Shown: positions 56,054 to 64,000 of the stretch, piece by piece
Numbering within the stretch: the first letter of the stretch is position 1
How the letters are laid out: each line of letters begins with the position of its first letter
Source: Pseudomonadaceae bacterium SI-3
GTDB taxonomy: Bacteria; Pseudomonadota; Gammaproteobacteria; Pseudomonadales; Pseudomonadaceae
NCBI GenBank assembly: GCA_004010935.1
Contig: CP026511.1
Location: forward strand, 3,162,001 to 3,226,000
Length of the DNA: 64,000 nucleotides
Direction: 5' to 3'
The notes under the pieces: generated by a model
Databases searched by the model: none
Seen by the model: only the letters and a program-made list of their open reading frames with translations
Told to the model about the DNA's origin: nothing
Translations under genes and position numbers: made by a program

Positions 56054-57070
56054 ATGGATCTTGTCGTTGCCCGCCCCGAAGGCCTGTATTGCCCGCCTGG
56101 TGATTTCTACATCGACCCATGGCGGCCGGTAGAGCGCGCCGTCATTACCCACGCCCACGGCGACCACGCGCGCTGGGGCATGGGCCATTACCTGGCCTCC
56201 CGCGACAGCGAAGGCATCCTGCGCTCACGCATCGCCGCTGACATGCCACTGCAGACGCTGGCGTATGGCGAGTCCATCGAGCACCACGGGGTCAGGCTCA
56301 GCTTCCATCCCGCCGGCCATGTGCTCGGTTCCGCCCAGGTACGACTGGAATACAAGGGCGAAGTCTGGGTCGCCTCGGGCGACTACAAGGTGGAGCCGGA
56401 CGGCACTTGCGCACCCTTCGAGCCGGTGCGCTGCCACACCTTCATCACTGAATCGACCTTTGGTCTGCCGATCTACAAATGGCCCTCCCAGGCCGAGATA
56501 TTCCGCGAGATCAACGACTGGTGGCGAGCCAACGCGGCGGCCGGGCGCGCCAGCGTGCTGTTCTGCTACGCCTTCGGCAAAGCGCAGCGCATCCTGCATG
56601 GCCTGGACGAAAGCATCGGCACCATCGTCGTCCATGGCGCCGTCGAGCCGCTGAACAAGGTTTACCGCGAAGGCGGCATCTATCTGCCACCCACCGTCTA
56701 TGCCGGCGACCTGAAAAAAGGTGACCCGCGTTTGAAGCACGCCATCATCCTCGCCCCGCCCTCCGCCGGCGGCAGCACCTGGATGCGCCGCTTCGGTGAC
56801 TACGCCGACGCCTTTGCCAGTGGCTGGATGATGCTGCGCGGCACCCGTCGCCGGCGCGGGGTCGACCGCGGCTTTGTGCTCTCCGATCATGCCGACTGGC
56901 CGGGCCTGCTCTGGGCCATCGAGCAGACCGGCGCCGAGCGGGTGATGGTGACCCATGGTTCAGTTGCGGTCCTGGTGCGCTACCTGCGTGAGATGCGCGG
57001 CCTCGACGCCCAGGCCTTCGAGACCGAATACGGTGATGAGGATGACGCCACGTCCCAGGAGGCCGAATGA
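56054..57070 (+). CDS. Ligase-associated DNA exonuclease (metallo-beta-lactamase fold)
   Basis: The product has 338 residues from ATG 56054 (MDLVVARPEGLYCPPGDFYI); a GTG four codons earlier is also possible, and neither has a good Shine-Dalgarno. The metal-binding ITHAHGDHARWGMGHYL (HxHxDH) and HPAGHVLGSAQVRLE fit the beta-CASP/MBL mRNA 3'-end-processing-like exonucleases, and FVLSDHADWPGLLWAI supplies later ligands. It is the first gene of the four-gene ligase-associated repair set. It likely trims DNA ends before ligation. Confidence 0.91.
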   Translation: MDLVVARPEGLYCPPGDFYIDPWRPVERAVITHAHGDHARWGMGHYLASRDSEGILRSRIAADMPLQTLAYGESIEHHGVRLSFHPAGHVLGSAQVRLEYKGEVWVASGDYKVEPDGTCAPFEPVRCHTFITESTFGLPIYKWPSQAEIFREINDWWRANAAAGRASVLFCYAFGKAQRILHGLDESIGTIVVHGAVEPLNKVYREGGIYLPPTVYAGDLKKGDPRLKHAIILAPPSAGGSTWMRRFGDYADAFASGWMMLRGTRRRRGVDRGFVLSDHADWPGLLWAIEQTGAERVMVTHGSVAVLVRYLREMRGLDAQAFETEYGDEDDATSQEAE

Positions 57071-57132
57071 CCCGCAGTCGTGCCTTACGCTTCCTACGGA
57101 AGAAAACCGCCGCTGAAATACGACGCCGCCCC

Positions 57133-57203
57133 TGTAGGAGCGAGCTTGCTCGCGATCCGGAACCCTTGCGTCGCCATGGATCGCCAGCAAGCTGGCTCCT
57201 ACC
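57133..57203. repeat. REPIN between the exonuclease and ligase genes
   Basis: Left arm TGTAGGAGCGAGCTTGCTCG at 57133-57155 (extended CGA) and right arm TCGCCAGCAAGCTGGCTCCT at 57181-57203 (extended ACC) form an inverted REP pair. The left hairpin is the CGAGC type and the right the CCAGC type, so its polarity is the reverse of the array units at 59041. A third, partial REP (GAAGCGAGCTTGCTCGCGAA) lies at 57242-57261. Confidence 0.92.
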
Positions 57204-57293
57204 AAAGAGTATCAACACCGCGCTTCGCCACCACCCTCGCAGAAGCGAGCTTGCTCGCGAAGAGGCTGCCTCCGCCGCTAAAGGCGGGCCGAA

Positions 57294-59003
57294 ATGAAAG
57301 CTTTCGCCACTCTATACAGCCGCCTCGATGCCACCACCTCAAGCAACGCCAAGCTCGCGGCGATGCGGGACTACTTCCGCGACGCCGATCCCGCCGACGC
57401 GGCCTGGGCGGTCTACTTTCTGGCCGGCGGCCGCCCGCGCCAACTGGTCCCGACACGGGTACTGCGCGAAACCGCCATGCATGCCTCTGTGTTGCCGGAA
57501 TGGCTGTTCGAGGAAAGTTACCAGGCGGTCGGCGATATGGCCGAAACCATCTCACTGCTGATGCCCGAAGCCGAGCACAGTTCCGACGACGGGCTTGCCG
57601 TGTGGATGCAGGACAAGTTGCTGCCGCTGCGCGGCCTGCCGCCGGAAGAGCTGACCGAACGCCTGCCCGCACTCTGGGCACAGCTGGATCGACTGAGCCT
57701 GATGGTCTGCATCAAACTGATCACTGGCGCCTTTCGCGTCGGCGTGTCGAAACTACTGGTCACCCGCGCGCTGGCCTCGCTGGGCGATCTCGACCCCAAA
57801 CGCGTCGCGCAACGGCTGGTGGGATACACCGACCTGTCTCATCGTCCCAGCGCTGAAGGCTACCGCGCACTGGTCGCCGAAGAGTCCGAACACGAGCATG
57901 CACAACGCGGCGGCCAGCCCTACCCGTTTTTCCTCGCCCATCCGTTGCAGGCGCCGGTCGAGGAGTTCGACACGTTGCTCGGTGCGCCAGAGAACTGGTT
58001 CATCGAGTGGAAGTGGGACGGCATCCGCGCCCAGCTGGTCAAGCGCGACGGGCAGATCTGGGTCTGGTCGCGCGGCGAAGAGCTGGTCAGCGAGCGCTTT
58101 CCGGAACTCTGCGAGCTGGCCGGCTGCCTACCGGACGGCACGGTGATCGATGGCGAGATACTGGTCTGGAAGCACGCGCCCGGCGAGCGTGCGACCGACT
58201 TTTTCCAGCAGCCCACTCGCGACGATAGCGAAGCAACCGAGCGCTTCGGCGTGCAGCCCTTCGCCCTGCTGCAACAGCGGATCGGCCGAAAGAACCTGAC
58301 CGCCAAAGTGCTGCAGGACGCCCCGGTTGCGGTGCTCAGTTATGACCTCCTGGAATGGCAGGGCGACGACTGGCGCCAGCGAGCGCACCACGAACGTCGG
58401 CAACAGCTCGAATCCGTCGTCGCGCAATGCCCCAATCCACGGCTGATGCTGTCGCCGCTGGTGACCGGCCGTGACTGGACCGATCTGGCACGCCAGCGCG
58501 AGGCGTCACGCGCGCTTGGCGTCGAGGGCATGATGATCAAGGCGCGTGCCGCGCAGTATGGCGTTGGCCGGACCAAAGACGTCGGCGTCTGGTGGAAATG
58601 GAAGATCGATCCGTATTCCATCGATGCCGTGCTGATCTACGCCCAACGCGGGCACGGGCGACGCGCCAGCCTCTATACCGACTACACCTTTGCCGTCTGG
58701 GACGGCGAGCCAGGCGACCCCGAGCGCAAGCTGGTGCCCTTCGCCAAGGCCTATTCCGGGCTGACCGACGAGGAAATGCGCAAGGTCGACGCCATCGTGC
58801 GCAAGACCACCGTAGAGAAGTTCGGCCCTGTTCGCAGCGTGACGCCAACGCTAGTGTTCGAATTGGGCTTCGAAGGTATTGCCGCCAGCAGCCGACACAA
58901 AAGCGGCATCGCCGTGCGCTTCCCCCGCATGCTGCGCTGGCGTCTCGACAAGCCGGTGGATGAGGCCGATACGCTGGAGACGCTAAAGGAATTGCTCGGA
59001 TGA
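57294..59003 (+). CDS. ATP-dependent DNA ligase
   Basis: The 569-residue enzyme has an N-terminal DNA-binding domain (about 1-200) and a nucleotidyltransferase domain with the adenylated lysine K240 in EWKWDGIRAQL. Motif-III-type VIDGEILVWK, EGMMIKARAAQYGVGRTKDV and KWKIDPYSIDAVLIYAQRG follow, and an OB-fold domain ends it. This is the LigB-like bacterial ATP-dependent type that occurs with an exonuclease, a helicase and PdeM. Its stop (TGA 59001-59003) overlaps the ATG of the repeat frame at 59000. Confidence 0.95.
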   Translation: MKAFATLYSRLDATTSSNAKLAAMRDYFRDADPADAAWAVYFLAGGRPRQLVPTRVLRETAMHASVLPEWLFEESYQAVGDMAETISLLMPEAEHSSDDGLAVWMQDKLLPLRGLPPEELTERLPALWAQLDRLSLMVCIKLITGAFRVGVSKLLVTRALASLGDLDPKRVAQRLVGYTDLSHRPSAEGYRALVAEESEHEHAQRGGQPYPFFLAHPLQAPVEEFDTLLGAPENWFIEWKWDGIRAQLVKRDGQIWVWSRGEELVSERFPELCELAGCLPDGTVIDGEILVWKHAPGERATDFFQQPTRDDSEATERFGVQPFALLQQRIGRKNLTAKVLQDAPVAVLSYDLLEWQGDDWRQRAHHERRQQLESVVAQCPNPRLMLSPLVTGRDWTDLARQREASRALGVEGMMIKARAAQYGVGRTKDVGVWWKWKIDPYSIDAVLIYAQRGHGRRASLYTDYTFAVWDGEPGDPERKLVPFAKAYSGLTDEEMRKVDAIVRKTTVEKFGPVRSVTPTLVFELGFEGIAASSRHKSGIAVRFPRMLRWRLDKPVDEADTLETLKELLG

Positions 59004-59533
59004 AGCGGCCTAGAGAAGTCGGGCAGAAGCATGACGCCCATGTAGGAGCCAGCTTGCTGGCGAGCACCATCCGCGCGGAGCCCAAGGATCGCGAGCAAGC
59101 TCGCTCCTACGAAAAGCGGAAGCACGAGTCCCCTGTAGGAGCCAGCTTGCTGGCGATCACCATCCGCGCGGAGTCCGAGGTTCGCGAGCAAGCTCGCTCC
59201 TACGAAAAGCAGAAGCATGACGCCCATGTAGGAGCCAGCTTGCTGGCGATCAGCAATCCTGCGGAATCCGAGGATCGCGAGCAAGCTCGCTCCTACGAAA
59301 AGCAGAAGCACGACTCCCCTGTAGGAGCCAGCTTGCTGGCGATCACCACCCCCACGGAATCCGAGGATCGCGAGCAAGCTCGCTCCTACCAAAAGCCGAA
59401 GCACGACTCCCCTGTAGGAGCCAGCTTGCTGGCGATCAGCAACCCTGCGGAATCCGAGGTTCGCGAGCAAGCTCGCTCCTACGAAAAGCGGAAGCACGCC
59501 CTTCGCTTTCATCGGGTGGCCTTCAGGTTATGA
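59000..59533 (+). CDS. Putative 177-residue repeat protein encoded by the REPIN array
   Basis: The frame starts at ATG 59000, overlapping the ligase stop (ATGA), with AAGGA 9 bases upstream. It runs without a stop through five 93-base (31-codon) units, each reading VGASLLAI...[11 protein letters not shown], and ends in TGA 59531-59533, which overlaps the helicase ATG (ATGA). Nothing in the product resembles a known domain. The same REP text yields VGASLLA peptides in spurious frames throughout pseudomonads, so it may only be an open frame that keeps ribosomes moving. Translation is unproven. Confidence 0.4.
   Translation: MKRPREVGQKHDAHVGASLLASTIRAEPKDREQARSYEKRKHESPVGASLLAITIRAESEVREQARSYEKQKHDAHVGASLLAISNPAESEDREQARSYEKQKHDSPVGASLLAITTPTESEDREQARSYQKPKHDSPVGASLLAISNPAESEVREQARSYEKRKHALRFHRVAFRL
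59041..59500. repeat. Tandem array of five 93-bp REPIN units
   Basis: Copies of TGTAGGAGCCAGCTTGCTGG start at 59041, 59134, 59227, 59320 and 59413, an exact 93-base period. Each unit holds a left REP (CCAGC-TT-GCTGG hairpin), about 27 bases of variable linker, a right REP (TCGCGAGCAAGCTCGCTCCT, CGAGC-type hairpin) and a spacer of about 20 bases (GAAAAGC(A/G)GAAGCA...). All five have the same polarity. Linkers differ by a few substitutions, so the copies arose by duplication and then diverged. The array fills the ligase-helicase gap. Confidence 0.96.
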
Positions 59534-62148
59534 GTAAGACGCCCGCGTCGCTTGCCGACCGTTGGTTTGCCAACCGCAACTGGAAGCCGTTCCCTTTCCA
59601 GCAGCAGGTCTGGCAGGCAGTACACAAGGGCGAATCGGGCGTGCTCCATGCCACCACGGGCTCGGGCAAGACTTACGCCGTCTGGCTTGGCGCGCTCAAT
59701 CGATTCGCTTCTCCCGTAGCCGATTGGTCCACAGAAGACCCGCAGCCGTCTGCCAAGCCATCGGACAAACCTGCGCCGCTCACCGTCCTCTGGATCACAC
59801 CCATGCGCGCGCTGGCCGCTGACACGGCCCGCGCGTTGCAAGCCCCGTTGGACGACCTCGGCATCAACTGGAGCATCGGCCTGCGAACCGGTGATACCAG
59901 CAGTTCAGAACGGGCGCGCCAGGGAAGAAGGCTGCCCAGTGCGCTGGTCACGACCCCGGAAAGCCTCACCCTGCTGCTGACCCGCGCCGACGCGCGCCAA
60001 GCATTCGCCGGGCTGCGCATGTTGGTAGTGGACGAGTGGCACGAGTTGCTGGGCAACAAGCGCGGCGTGCAGTTGCAACTGGCGCTGGCGCGGCTGCGCC
60101 AATGGATGCCAGAACTGATCGTCTGGGGGCTATCGGCCACCTTGGGAAATCAGCCGCATGCGTCGGAGGTGCTGCTGCACCCGAACAGCGGCAAGCTGGT
60201 ACAAGGCAAGGTCGACAAGGATCTGCGGATCGACACCTTGCTGCCCGCGAGCATCGAGCGCTTCCCCTGGGCCGGTCACTTGGGTCTGCGCATGCTGCCG
60301 CAGGTGGTCGAAGAGATCGACTCCGCCGCCACGACACTGGTCTTTACCAATACCCGCTCTCAGTCGGAGATCTGGTATCAGGCGATTCTCGGTGCGCGGC
60401 CGGACTGGGCCGGGCTGATCGCGCTGCACCATGGCTCGCTGTCGCGCGAGGTACGTGACTGGGTAGAACTGGGCCTCAAGCAAGGCGCGCTCAAGGCTGT
60501 CGTTTGCACCTCAAGCCTGGATCTTGGGGTCGACTTTCTCCCGGTCGAGCGGGTGTTGCAGATCGGTTCGCCTAAAGGCGTGGCGCGGCTTATGCAGCGC
60601 GCCGGGCGCTCGGGTCATGCACCGGGGCGCACCTCCCGTGTCACGCTGGTCCCCACCCATAGCGTGGAAGTGATAGAAGCCGCCGCTGCGCAGGTCGCCA
60701 TTGCCGAACGCCGGATCGAAGCCCGCAGCGCCCCGCAGCGACCGCTCGATGTGCTGGTGCAACACTTGGTGAGTATGGCGCTGGGCGGAGGCTTTCGACC
60801 TGACGAGTTGTTTGCCGAAGTGCGCCAGGCCTGGTCCTACCGGGAGCTGAACGACGAGCACTGGCAGTGGGCGCTGGCCTTCGTCCGTCATGGCGGGCAT
60901 TCGCTAACCGCCTACCCGGATTACCAGCGTGTCGAGCCGGACGAGACCGGGCTGTGGAAGGTCCCGAGCCGCCGCGTGGCGCTGCGTCATCGCATGGGCA
61001 TCGGCACCATCGTCAGCGATGCCAGCCTGACGGTGAAATTCTGGGCCAAGGGAGGCGGCGGCCGTTCGCTGGGCACCATCGAGGAAGGGTTCGTCGCGCG
61101 CTTGCGGCCCGGCGACAATTTTCTCTTCGGTGGGCGCCTGCTGGAACTGGTGCGGGTGGAGAACATGACCGCCTACGTCAGTCGCGCCACGGGCAAAAAA
61201 GCCGCCGTGCCACGCTGGAACGGCGGTCGGATGCCGCTGTCCAGCGAACTGGCCGATGCGGTGGTCGAGCAGCTCGGCGCCGCCTCGCGCGGGCAGTTCA
61301 CCACGCCCGAGATGCGTCTGGTCGAGCCGTTGCTGCGCGTGCAGATGGACTGGTCGGCGCTGCCCACCGAAACCACCCTGCTGGCCGAGGTGATGAAGTC
61401 CCGCGAGGGCTGGCACCTTTTCCTCTACCCTTTCGCGGGTCGCCACGTACATCTGGGGCTCGCCAGCCTGCTGGCCTGGCGCATGGGCCAGCACCAGCCG
61501 CTGACCTTCTCCATCGCCGTCAATGACTACGGGTTCGAACTGCTCTCGGCGACCGAAGTGGACTGGTTGCAGTGGCTGACGCCTGATCTGTTCAGTCAGG
61601 ACAATCTGCTGCATGACGTGCTTGCCAGCCTCAATGCCGGTGAGCTGGCGCGCCGTCGTTTCCGGGAGATTGCGCGGATCGCCGGACTGGTCTTCTCCGG
61701 CTACCCCGGGGCTCAGAAAAGCGCGCGCCAACTGCAGGCCTCCAGCGGCCTGTTCTTCGACGTGTTTCGCCAGTACGACCCGGCCAATCTCCTATTGAAT
61801 CAGGCCGAGGAAGAAGTGCTGCGCCAGGAGTTGGAAGTCGAGCGACTGGAGCAGACCATGAACCGTCTGCAACAGCGGCAATTGGACATTCACCCGGTCA
61901 AGCGCACAACGCCGCTTGCGTTCCCGCTTATGGTCGAACGCTTCCGCGAAAGCATGAGTTCGGAAAAGCTCGCTGATCGCATCCGCCGCATGGTCGCGGA
62001 ATTGGACAAGGCAGCAGGTCCCGGTGGCTATCAGCCAGAGGGCGACGCCAGTATTGCCGTGGAACGGGAAACCAGCCCCAAGCGCAAACCGCGCGCAACC
62101 AAGGACGGCACGCCAAGGCCGAAAAAGGCGCGACGCGCCACCCGATAG
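59530..62148 (+). CDS. Ligase-associated DEXH-box helicase (Lhr-like)
   Basis: An 872-residue SF2 helicase. Walker A is GSGKT with K47, the DEXH box is D168-E-W-H171 ([14 protein letters not shown]), motif III is GLSATLGN, and the second RecA domain has [22 protein letters not shown] winged-helix and Lhr-type C-terminal region follow (about 450-800), and a lysine/arginine-rich tail ends it. It belongs to the ligase-associated DNA damage set. Only a weak AGG lies 3 bases before the ATG, so translation may depend on ribosomes from upstream. Confidence 0.94.
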   Translation: MSKTPASLADRWFANRNWKPFPFQQQVWQAVHKGESGVLHATTGSGKTYAVWLGALNRFASPVADWSTEDPQPSAKPSDKPAPLTVLWITPMRALAADTARALQAPLDDLGINWSIGLRTGDTSSSERARQGRRLPSALVTTPESLTLLLTRADARQAFAGLRMLVVDEWHELLGNKRGVQLQLALARLRQWMPELIVWGLSATLGNQPHASEVLLHPNSGKLVQGKVDKDLRIDTLLPASIERFPWAGHLGLRMLPQVVEEIDSAATTLVFTNTRSQSEIWYQAILGARPDWAGLIALHHGSLSREVRDWVELGLKQGALKAVVCTSSLDLGVDFLPVERVLQIGSPKGVARLMQRAGRSGHAPGRTSRVTLVPTHSVEVIEAAAAQVAIAERRIEARSAPQRPLDVLVQHLVSMALGGGFRPDELFAEVRQAWSYRELNDEHWQWALAFVRHGGHSLTAYPDYQRVEPDETGLWKVPSRRVALRHRMGIGTIVSDASLTVKFWAKGGGGRSLGTIEEGFVARLRPGDNFLFGGRLLELVRVENMTAYVSRATGKKAAVPRWNGGRMPLSSELADAVVEQLGAASRGQFTTPEMRLVEPLLRVQMDWSALPTETTLLAEVMKSREGWHLFLYPFAGRHVHLGLASLLAWRMGQHQPLTFSIAVNDYGFELLSATEVDWLQWLTPDLFSQDNLLHDVLASLNAGELARRRFREIARIAGLVFSGYPGAQKSARQLQASSGLFFDVFRQYDPANLLLNQAEEEVLRQELEVERLEQTMNRLQQRQLDIHPVKRTTPLAFPLMVERFRESMSSEKLADRIRRMVAELDKAAGPGGYQPEGDASIAVERETSPKRKPRATKDGTPRPKKARRATR

Positions 62149-62327
62149 ACACGCCCGATGGATCGCTCCGCTGCTACGTGAGGAGACGCCCGGGTAAGCG
62201 CAAGCTTGCCGGCGTACGCTCAGTTCACCGCTAATCCACGCTCGGCCTACTGGCATACGCCATCGGACACATCACTTTGCCGCCCCCCATGAGCGCTCTC
62301 GAGGCCTCGGGACCCATGCAGGGAACC

Positions 62328-62350
62328 GTAGGAGCGAGCTTGCCCGCGAA
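62328..62350 (+). repeat. Single REP element before pdeM
   Basis: GTAGGAGCGAGCTTGCCCGC then GAA is a CGAGC-type REP with one change in the right arm of its hairpin. It lies 50 bases before the pdeM start. The rest of the 251-base gap after the helicase shows only one further decayed REP-like stretch near 62193-62213. Confidence 0.8.
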
Positions 62351-62399
62351 CGCCGCCCAGCGATGGGAACCCGCAACCGCCCGCGATAAACTCGGCCAC

Positions 62400-63056
62400 A
62401 TGACCCCGCACCTACCCATCGAACTCGAGCAGACGGAGCTCTGGTTGCTCCCCGACAAAGCCATCTATTGGCCTGATCGAAAAGCACTGCTGATCGCCGA
62501 TATCCATTTCGGCAAGGCCGCTGCCTATCGTCGTCTTGGCCAACCGGTGCCACACGGCACCACCCAGGCCAACCTGCAACGGCTCGACGCCCTGCTCGAC
62601 CGCTACCGCTGCGAGCAGCTGATTTTCCTCGGTGATTTCCTCCATGCGCCGGAATCACAGACGCCCGCCACGCTCAGCCAATTGCTCGACTGGCGCGCCA
62701 GACACCCAGAGCTTGCGGTGACCCTGATACGGGGCAACCACGACCGTCGCGCCGGCGACCCGCCTGCCAGCCTGGCAATGACCGTGGTCCCCGAACCGCT
62801 GCTGCTCGGCCCGTTCGCCCTGCAACACGAACCCGATCCGCATCCCAGCCATCACGTCCTGGCAGGCCATCTGCACCCGGCGTTCCGCCTGCATGGACGC
62901 GGCCGTCAGTCGTTGCGTCTACCCTGTTTCTGCCTAGGCGAGCGGGTCAGCCTGCTGCCGGCCTTCGGCAGCTTCACCGGAATGATGGAAGTAGACGCCG
63001 ACCCGGGCCGGCGTCTTTTCGTGGTTGGGGGTGATGGGGTATGGCAGGTGGCGTGA
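62400..63056 (+). CDS. pdeM: Ligase-associated DNA damage response endonuclease PdeM
   Basis: The product has 218 residues from ATG 62400 (MTPHLPIELEQTELWLLPDK). The calcineurin-like phosphoesterase motifs are intact: IADIHFGKA, GDFLHAPES, RGNHDRR and GHLHPAF. It is the fourth member of the ligase-associated set. No Shine-Dalgarno is clear; the frame continues upstream through the REP element without protein-like sequence, so the conserved start is used. Confidence 0.92.
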   Translation: MTPHLPIELEQTELWLLPDKAIYWPDRKALLIADIHFGKAAAYRRLGQPVPHGTTQANLQRLDALLDRYRCEQLIFLGDFLHAPESQTPATLSQLLDWRARHPELAVTLIRGNHDRRAGDPPASLAMTVVPEPLLLGPFALQHEPDPHPSHHVLAGHLHPAFRLHGRGRQSLRLPCFCLGERVSLLPAFGSFTGMMEVDADPGRRLFVVGGDGVWQVA

Positions 63057-63063
63057 CGTGGGT

Positions 63064-63297
63064 TTAAGCCTGTGAGATGCCGGTTACGGTGATACCAAAG
63101 CGCTCGCTCAAACGTGTGGCAGGGGTCTCCTCCACATCGGGGTCGTGCTCGTAGGCATCTTCTTCTCCGGCGTAATCCTGCTCGGCCTTGCGGGTAACCA
63201 GCTCTACTGCCTCGTCTATATCCGGCTGGCGATCGGATTCGGTCCGCAGAATGGAGGTATTGCCGTCTTTGCTGTAAGCGATGATCCAAGTCGTCAT
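63064..63297 (-). CDS. Small acidic protein of unknown function
   Basis: The product has 77 residues from ATG 63297 (MTTWIIAYSKDGNTSILRTE), with AGGGG 5 bases upstream. The C-terminal half is acidic (DYAGEEDAYEHDPDVEETPA) and it ends in an ERFGITVTGISQA strand. No family is recognised. It converges on pdeM with 7 bases between, and diverges from the esterase gene across 184 bases. Confidence 0.68.
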   Translation of the reverse strand: MTTWIIAYSKDGNTSILRTESDRQPDIDEAVELVTRKAEQDYAGEEDAYEHDPDVEETPATRLSERFGITVTGISQA

Positions 63298-63481
63298 GGG
63301 TGCCCCTCGTGTCTTAGCGCCTTCGGCGGAAACTCGCTCGCCGAGATTGGCGTCGCTTTGGTTAGAGACTAGTTCGTCGCATTCAGTTCTGCCGCTTGTG
63401 CTTGTTGAATCAGCTGCCGGACGGTCTGAACGGGGCAATCCGCCGTCGGTCATCCTAGAAAGCAGACCAGGAGACGAGACC

Positions 63482-64000
63482 ATGATCCAGTCACGTCCAC
63501 GATCTAAAGAAACGACCGAGGAACAGCTGGTAGAGCTGCTGCGCCGTAGCGCAACCGTATTGCCTGCCATTGATGATCCGGAATTTGCCGACGCCTTCGA
63601 GCAGTTCGCTGACGCACGGGTGGTGTTGATCGGCGAAGCCAGCCACGGCACGTCGGAGTTCTACCGCGCCCGAGCGGCGATAACCCGCCGATTGATCGAG
63701 CGACACGGCTTCAGCATCGTCGCCGTCGAAGCCGACTGGCCGGATGCGGCAAAGATCGACCGCTACGTGCGTCAACACCAGCCACCCGCCTGGGTCGAGG
63801 AAGGCTTCAAACGCTTTCCGATCTGGATGTGGCGCAACCAGGAGGTCGCTGATTTCGCCCGTTGGCTGCGTGACCACAACGATGGCCTACCCGCCGAACA
63901 ACGGGTGGAATTTCGCGGGCTGGACGTCTACAGCCTGGGTGCCTCGATCCAGGAGGTGGTCGGCTATCTCGACCGGGTCGACCCGGACGCCGCCGCGACC
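63482..64000 (+). CDS. Erythromycin esterase family protein (5' part)
   Basis: The first 173 codons are present and the gene runs off the right edge. It reads MIQSRPRSKETTEEQLVELL, then LIGEASHGTSEFYRARAAIT, VAVEADWPDAAKIDRYV and FPIWMWRNQEVADFARWL. GEASHG and the acidic EADW region hold catalytic residues of the EreA/EreB-like family. Many chromosomal members are not resistance genes, and some are joined to phosphoribosyltransferases, so no drug-resistance role is claimed. The ATG is preceded by GGAGACGAGACC. Confidence 0.88.
   Translation, partial: MIQSRPRSKETTEEQLVELLRRSATVLPAIDDPEFADAFEQFADARVVLIGEASHGTSEFYRARAAITRRLIERHGFSIVAVEADWPDAAKIDRYVRQHQPPAWVEEGFKRFPIWMWRNQEVADFARWLRDHNDGLPAEQRVEFRGLDVYSLGASIQEVVGYLDRVDPDAAAT

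Noticed and set aside
59041..59500. Possible CRISPR array
   Set aside because: Units are 93 bases with two internal inverted REPs and nearly identical linkers. There are no unique spacers and no cas genes; this is a REPIN tandem array.
63482..64000. Acquired macrolide-resistance gene
   Set aside because: The family resemblance is clear, but chromosomal members are common, no mobile element is near, and only the 5' part is visible.

Overview
The window reads as a chromosomal segment of a gamma-proteobacterium of the Pseudomonas type, most likely the P. stutzeri (Stutzerimonas) group. The reasons are a contiguous polar-flagellum cluster that carries the HptB/HsbR/HsbA signalling genes, sigma-54 promoters in front of flagellar operons, a PsrA-type fatty-acid operator between etfBA and the ETF-quinone oxidoreductase gene, opgGH, and many Pseudomonas REP/REPIN palindromes (core TGTAGGAGC...GAGCTTGCTCGC). 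No tRNA, rRNA, CRISPR, prophage or insertion sequence was seen. This assignment rests on recognition, not on a search.

Region 1 (1-16.5 kb, mostly minus strand) is flagellar. Read in transcription order it is fliE-fliF-fliG-fliH-fliI-fliJ, hsbA-hsbR-hptB, fliK, a terminator, then fliL-M-N-O-P-Q-R-flhB, and finally flhA, which runs off the left edge. A convergent-facing sodC sits between flhB and flhA. Sigma-54 -24/-12 boxes lie before fliE and fliL (near-perfect) and before flhA (weaker).

Region 2 (16.7-27.8 kb) is mixed housekeeping: a BenE-type transporter, a short-chain dehydrogenase, a zinc-independent quinone/alkenal-type reductase, pyrF, a DUF2897 membrane peptide, a CHASE4-PAS-GGDEF-EAL c-di-GMP protein, a proline-rich lipoprotein, a MocR-type regulator, and an operon of a periplasmic binding protein, a DUF4398 lipoprotein and an OmpA-like lipoprotein.

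Region 3 (27.9-40.5 kb) holds etfBA diverging from etf-QO (electron transfer from acyl-CoA dehydrogenases to ubiquinone), a cold-shock protein, the C-terminal remnant of a GldG-like ABC auxiliary protein, a YqhA protein, plsB, a lipoprotein followed in the same frame by a CSLREA-type beta-helix protein, a TerB protein, a DUF4197 protein, a hemolysin-III protein and a small helical protein.

Region 4 (40.6-47.5 kb) is a copper-resistance island: copRS diverges from a copZ-like chaperone, a DUF411 protein, the copA multicopper oxidase, a Met/His-rich small protein, copB and a cytochrome c. A candidate CopR box lies in the divergent gap.

Region 5 (47.6-55.9 kb) has opgGH (periplasmic glucans), the periplasmic beta-glucosidase bglX, a DUF3087 protein and an uncharacterised protein.

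Region 6 (56-63 kb) is the ligase-associated DNA repair set: exonuclease, ATP-dependent DNA ligase, Lhr-like helicase and PdeM phosphoesterase. REP elements interrupt several of its gaps. Most striking is a five-unit array with an exact 93-bp period between ligase and helicase. It stays open as a 177-codon frame that overlaps both neighbours by ATGA. The window ends in a 5' fragment of an erythromycin-esterase-family gene.
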